DNA from: Adineta ricciae
Taxonomy: Eukaryota; Rotifera; Eurotatoria; Adinetida; Adinetidae
Assembly (NCBI GenBank): GCA_905250025.1
Contig: CAJNOJ010000165.1
Location: forward strand, 173,247 to 237,246
Length of the DNA: 64,000 nt
Direction of reading: 5' to 3'
Part shown: one piece after another, positions 62,401 through 64,000 of the stretch
Layout: each line of letters starts with the position of its first letter
Position numbering within the stretch: the stretch's first letter is position 1
The notes under the pieces: model-generated
Seen by the model: only the letters and a program-made list of their open reading frames with translations
Databases searched by the model: none
What the model was told of the DNA's origin: nothing
Translations under genes and position numbers: made by a program

Positions 62401-63428
62401 ATTAAGATAAATGATGAGGGTGGGTGAATTCGAAGGATATAAGGCATGAAATGACGTGAGAGTGAGAAAGAGGTCGATGAATGAATATCTGGAGTGGAAA
62501 ATTAATATCAGAGAAAGAGGAAATTTTCATGATTTTTGAGGCAGAAACTAGCTTCGGTAACTCTTTTGCATAAAGAGATATAGCCGAAACTGCCATTTTT
62601 ATGCGATGCACGGTGGGAAAAATAAGGACTGGAAGCGTAGAAATTTTAATTGTATTGATTTTCTATCTGTTATAACTCTTCAACACGTAAGATATTCGAC
62701 ATAGATATTTCTTATTTGCAGCGGGTCTCCCTCTAGTAGTAAATAAAACCAAGAATCTACAGTACAAAATAGAAAATAATTCATATAAGTTTGAAATAAA
62801 AACATTAGATACTTACCGAGAAAAGATAAAATCAAGGATCTCTAGAAAAATTAAGAATAATTGATTTAAATTTGAGGCAAAAACAATCGCAGATCGAAAG
62901 AAACGGCTTGTAAACTGTGGTAAACTGATAAAAAACGATGCCTTTACAAAGTGCCGACTTTTTTGTTTACTGTTACCAGTTAAGGGTGTACATACAGATA
63001 TGTTTCGCACCGTTTTGAATAGTTTTTACCAAAATTCTGCTATAATAAGTTATTTTATTATATTTAGTACTTGAGTAATCAATTTTGATTCTAATTCTTC
63101 AAAAATAAAAGAGGGGTACGAAAAGATTTATTTATGAGCAATATTTTTTAACACGTTCTTGTACTAATGAATATAATCATGAATTAAATAGAAACTAACA
63201 GATAAACCTCATCGGTGCAATCAATTCAAATTAATCTTTTATTAACTAGAAAAAACTATGAAAAAAGTGATAGTCAATATTGAATAACAGCGTCCTCTTT
63301 CCTACTGGTATCTAATTGGTAACAGATGACAGAGAAAAAAAAAAGAAAGAATGTTCTATGCATGATATCAATGATTATTAATATATTTGCGAAGTGAAAA
63401 ATTTAGTAATATTTGTTTTTCCAACGAA
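62401..63428. other. AT-rich intergenic
   Basis: About 1 kb, increasingly AT-rich towards the last gene; no feature recognised. Confidence 0.4.
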
Positions 63429-64000
63429 ATGGCCATTCACTCATCATCTAGTTATCCATTTCGTGGAATACTTTATTTATTAACTCATCCACCTCTATGG
63501 CGACATATATTTTGTGGTTTAATAATAATGTTATTAGCAGCAATAGTTACATCAGTTTTATTATTCGTCTTTATATTTCCTTTACAAGCATATGCATTTG
63601 AAAACTATATGGCTGAATGGTTATCATGGTTAATAAGTTTTTTTGTCACTTTATTTGAAATAGGTGTATCAATTCTTGTTATCTCTTCACTATTTCTTGC
63701 ATGTTATATGGATGTTATATTTGATTCAGTATGGAGACAAGAAACAATGGGATTAAATGAAGGTGAAACACATCGAAGATCAGCAACAACATATACATGT
63801 ATTAAATCATTTTTAACTTTGATCTTATTTCGTGTAGTACTTCTTGTCGTAACATCACCATTAAATTTAATTCCAATCGTTGGAACAATTCTTTATATTT
63901 ATATAAATGGATATTATTATGCCTGGTCATTACATTGTCGATATTTTGATTTACTTGGTTTATCATTTTTACAAGGACGACATTTTGTTGAAGAAAATCG
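63429..64000 (+). CDS. EI24/LDS-like multi-pass membrane protein (3' partial), fungal-like
   Basis: The frame is open from the ATG at 63429 to the window end (190 residues; no intron so far). Four hydrophobic helices: IFCGLIIMLLAAIVTSVLLF, WLISFFVTLFEIGVSILVIS, a segment at FLTLILFRVVLLVVTSP, and LNLIPIVGTILYIYINGYYY. The combination PLNLIPIVGT ... HCRYFDLLGLSFLQGRHFVE resembles a group of fungal proteins (EI24 domain/LDS-RRT8, lipid-droplet or spore-wall associated). Codon use is more AT-ending (TTA, ATA, ACA, TAT) than in neighbouring genes. Function unknown; possibly acquired from fungi or simply AT-drifted. Confidence 0.65.
   Translation, partial: MAIHSSSSYPFRGILYLLTHPPLWRHIFCGLIIMLLAAIVTSVLLFVFIFPLQAYAFENYMAEWLSWLISFFVTLFEIGVSILVISSLFLACYMDVIFDSVWRQETMGLNEGETHRRSATTYTCIKSFLTLILFRVVLLVVTSPLNLIPIVGTILYIYINGYYYAWSLHCRYFDLLGLSFLQGRHFVEEN

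Overview
The window is animal nuclear DNA, and the best guess is a bdelloid rotifer (Adineta/Rotaria-like). The sequence is AT-rich, with closely packed multi-exon genes and mostly tiny introns (about 45-70 nt). The gene set is that of an animal with neurons and cilia: UNC79, a CNG channel, IFT70 and INSM. Mixed in are genes that are rare or patchy in animals (GH125 mannosidase, potato-inhibitor-I protein, fungal-like EI24/LDS membrane protein). The bdelloid assignment is inference from gene style and content; no marker gene was compared.

Layout: UNC79 C-terminal two thirds (+, cut at the left edge); a CRYL1-C11orf54 fusion enzyme (+); an INSM/nerfin-type zinc-finger factor (-); a 4.9 kb gene-free stretch; two TM2-domain membrane proteins in tandem (+,+); a CNG channel of beta-like type (-); SAP30BP (+); a short-chain dehydrogenase (+); a small single-pass membrane protein (-); TMEM26 (-); GH125 mannosidase (+); an ABM-fold protein (+); OGFOD2 (-); a mucin-like secreted repeat protein (+); IFT70/TTC30 (-); SLC37 (+); potato inhibitor I (+); a Kv-beta-like aldo-keto reductase (-); thymidylate synthase (-); an unrecognised disordered nuclear-type protein (+); a 2.05 kb element with 379 bp terminal inverted repeats; SNAPC4 (-), which carries an assembly scar; LMAN1/ERGIC-53 (+); a secreted NTF2-like protein (+); tRNA-Val(UAC) (-); a CABIT-like protein (+); a repeat-rich, possibly Helitron-like block; and the start of an EI24/LDS-like gene (+, cut at the right edge).

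The genes are mostly unrelated housekeeping, membrane and signalling functions with no single pathway. Local organisation still matters. Several neighbours on one strand lie 100-280 bp apart, and many start codons sit 0-8 nt after a pyrimidine-rich YAG. That fits spliced-leader trans-splicing or 5'-UTR introns. Divergent pairs (CNG/SAP30BP, TMEM26/GH125, IFT70/SLC37) share short promoters.

The most notable observation is the single-exon join between an L-gulonate 3-dehydrogenase domain and a C11orf54 (DUF1907) zinc domain. It looks like a natural bifunctional enzyme of the glucuronate-xylulose route.
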